Assembly: GCF_029633865.1 (NCBI RefSeq)
Contig: NC_079214.1
Coordinates: forward strand, 16,181,936-16,245,935
Source: Lampris incognitus
Lineage: Eukaryota; Chordata; Actinopteri; Lampriformes; Lampridae
DNA: 64,000 nucleotides
Direction of reading: 5' to 3'
A program made the translations under genes and the position numbers. Positions 63,401-64,000 of the stretch are shown here, piece after piece (positions within the stretch are counted from its first letter, which is position 1; each line of letters starts with the position of its first letter). Below the pieces are notes generated by a model, which worked only from the letters and a program-made list of their open reading frames with translations, was not told where the DNA came from and did no database searches.

Positions 63401-64000
63401 AAATTCTTCTTACCACTGTGGATGTTGGGAGCAAATGCACAGCAAGTAACCCCCAGGTCGTGGGCATTTTTCTCTGCATGCAGCTGTTTCATGCCCAGGT
63501 CCCACAGACGGAGGTCACCATAGGTGGACCCAGTCATGAACAACTGGCCACAGGGGCTGAAAGAGCACGCTACCATAGTTGTGTCATTCACTGACCCAGT
63601 CCTTCAGAAAACACAACCAAGGGCAACTAGATTAAAACAGGAACAAATCATTTTGCAGAAGGGCTGTCTCTTTCTGTTCAGAGGAAGATTCAAGTTGAGA
63701 AAGATGCATGACTGGAAACATTTGTCTGGCTCTGCATAGATATGAAATACACTTGAACACCATTACTTCAAAGATTTTTACTTTTGAATAGACATTATTG
63801 AACTATGGCTTAACATTTGATTATCTTGAAACTAGAGAGTAAAAATCAGAATTTCATCCTCATCATCTTTACCTGAATAACTGTTTAGAGGGGAAATCCC
63901 ACAGAGCCAAAGTACCATCAGATGCACCAGAAACCAGGTGGGTAGAGTCAGGGGAGAATGCACAAACCCTGACGGGGCTACGACCAGGATGCTCTAGGAC
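55694..64000 (-). CDS. wdsub1: WD repeat, SAM and U-box protein (WDSUB1), 5' end off the window
   Basis: WDSUB1 is a putative E3 ubiquitin ligase: WD40 blades and a SAM domain for binding, and a U-box that recruits an E2 enzyme. Exons in coding order: 64000-63873 (open at the edge), 63601-63414, 63160-63074, 62284-62191, 61027-60994, 60869-60829, 60638-60532, 60385-60368, 58396-58217, 56170-56036, 55845-55694 (stop TAG at 55696-55694). All junctions are GT-AG and phases agree, giving 387 residues of the usual ~475. WD40 blocks include [61 protein letters not shown] and [39 protein letters not shown]-box: [33 protein letters not shown]. The first WD40 blades and promoter lie beyond 64000. Confidence 0.94.
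56181..56269 (+). repeat. (CA)n microsatellite at the wdsub1 U-box exon acceptor
   Basis: About 44 CA units on +, hence TG repeats in wdsub1 transcript orientation. They end about ten bases upstream of the acceptor GAGTAG of exon 56170-56036. Almost no pyrimidine tract is left between repeat and exon. Confidence 0.95.
57212..57652 (-). repeat. Family A repeat with internal CA microsatellite
   Basis: On minus: GGCAGTATGGTGGCGCAGTGG head, GGGTTCGAGCCCCAGGG, an internal GT tract (about 57345-57414 on +), GGCCTGTCCAGGGTGTCTCC, and a terminal AATGGATGGATGG. Nearly the same order and length as 14862-15303. Confidence 0.82.
58696..59598 (-). mobile_element. Second Tc1-like transposon, internally deleted, with a nested SINE
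   Basis: The ends are inverted (CCAATCAGCCAAAACATTAAAACC on the left; CACCGATCAGCCAAAACG reversed on the right). On minus, transposase fragments are readable: [20 protein letters not shown] (second catalytic D region), [16 protein letters not shown]-type sequence near 58900-58950, and [20 protein letters not shown] near 59500. Part of the N-terminal half is missing. A SINE (58968-59118) splits the catalytic region. It lies in a wdsub1 intron in the same orientation as that gene. Confidence 0.82.
58968..59118 (-). repeat. tRNA-derived SINE (family D) nested in the Tc1-like element
   Basis: On minus: GGGGTGCCCCAGTGGCTCAC, then CTGGTAGAGCGCG (A-box), GGGTTCGAATCTGGCC (B-box), and CCCTTTGCTGCATGTCATCT before a pyrimidine-rich tail. 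The interrupted transposase sequence (CCAAAGCAACACCTTGA | CGAGCTCTTCGTCACG on +) resumes on the far side. Confidence 0.8.
60368..60385 (-). other. wdsub1: Candidate 18-nt microexon of wdsub1
   Basis: It links the last WD40 exon to the SAM exon. In transcript orientation the first AG after a long T-rich tract (AAAAAG) precedes 18 bases ending at a strong donor GCGG|GTAAGT. The phases fit exactly (1 in, 1 out) and add the residues AGKVYA. Skipping it would also keep frame. Confidence 0.6.
61375..61792 (+). repeat. SINE-like repeat family B, full-length copy in wdsub1
   Basis: Head GTCCGGGTAGCGTAGCGGTC, B-box-like GATTCGAATCCCCCATGTTA, then the same body blocks as 32297-32720. It ends at a G run (61781-61790). 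It is antisense to wdsub1. Confidence 0.85.
62908..62945. repeat. Perfect 18-bp inverted repeat (hairpin)
   Basis: CTTTGACTGTCTCTCTGC at 62908-62925 and its exact complement at 62928-62945, separated by two bases, in a wdsub1 intron. No coding role is apparent. Confidence 0.9.

Overview
The window looks like nuclear DNA of a teleost (ray-finned) fish. The genes are split into short vertebrate-type exons with GT-AG introns. The intervening DNA is full of fish-type repeats: Tc1-like and hAT transposons, L2-, Rex1- and RTE-like LINE tails, several tRNA-headed SINE-like families, and long CA, CT, GATA and TTTC microsatellites. The species cannot be named from the sequence alone.

Three recognisable genes are present. 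(1) The last four coding exons of gtf2f2 (TFIIF beta, RAP30) lie on + at 587-1856, with the 5' half off the left edge. (2) A complete tanc1-type scaffold gene lies on +, with coding exons from 12967 to 54164 and a possible TATA promoter near 12094. I chained 28 coding exons whose phases all agree; together they give 5739 nt, or 1912 residues. Domain order is a Ser/Pro-rich N-terminus, a P-loop NTPase-like module, ankyrin repeats, TPRs, and a Ser/Pro-rich tail ending in the PDZ ligand ESNV. (3) wdsub1 (WD40-SAM-U-box) lies on -, from its stop at 55694 to beyond the right edge. Eleven exons chain in phase to 387 residues, and the N-terminal WD40 blades are missing. tanc1 and wdsub1 converge tail to tail with 1.5 kb between their stops. 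They are also neighbours on human chromosome 2q24, which supports tanc1 over its paralogue tanc2. gtf2f2 maps to human chromosome 13, so its place here is a lineage-specific junction or an assembly join.

The 9.5 kb between gtf2f2 and tanc1 (2.5-12.1 kb) holds a SINE, an antisense L2-like fragment, a head-to-tail tandem duplication (5209-8033) whose second copy carries a LINE insertion absent from the first, a nearly intact Tc1-like transposon with one nonsense codon (about 9200-10656), and about 1 kb of degenerate telomere-like hexamer satellite (10848-11870). The duplicated segment contains exon-like pieces on both strands that I could not assign to a gene.

The tanc1 introns hold a 2.4-kb AT-rich minisatellite with higher-order structure (44988-47400), a hAT element with a nested RTE tail, a 487-bp hAT-type MITE with a perfect 8-bp target duplication, L2 and Rex1-like LINE remnants, and four same-strand copies of one SINE-like family (the fourth in wdsub1). 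Several splice acceptors in both genes abut long CT or TG microsatellites, so repeat-length variation could plausibly affect splicing. I found no clearly novel multi-gene system. The most unusual signals are the microsatellite-built splice acceptors, the higher-order minisatellite, the duplication with its own empty-site control, and two candidate in-frame microexons.
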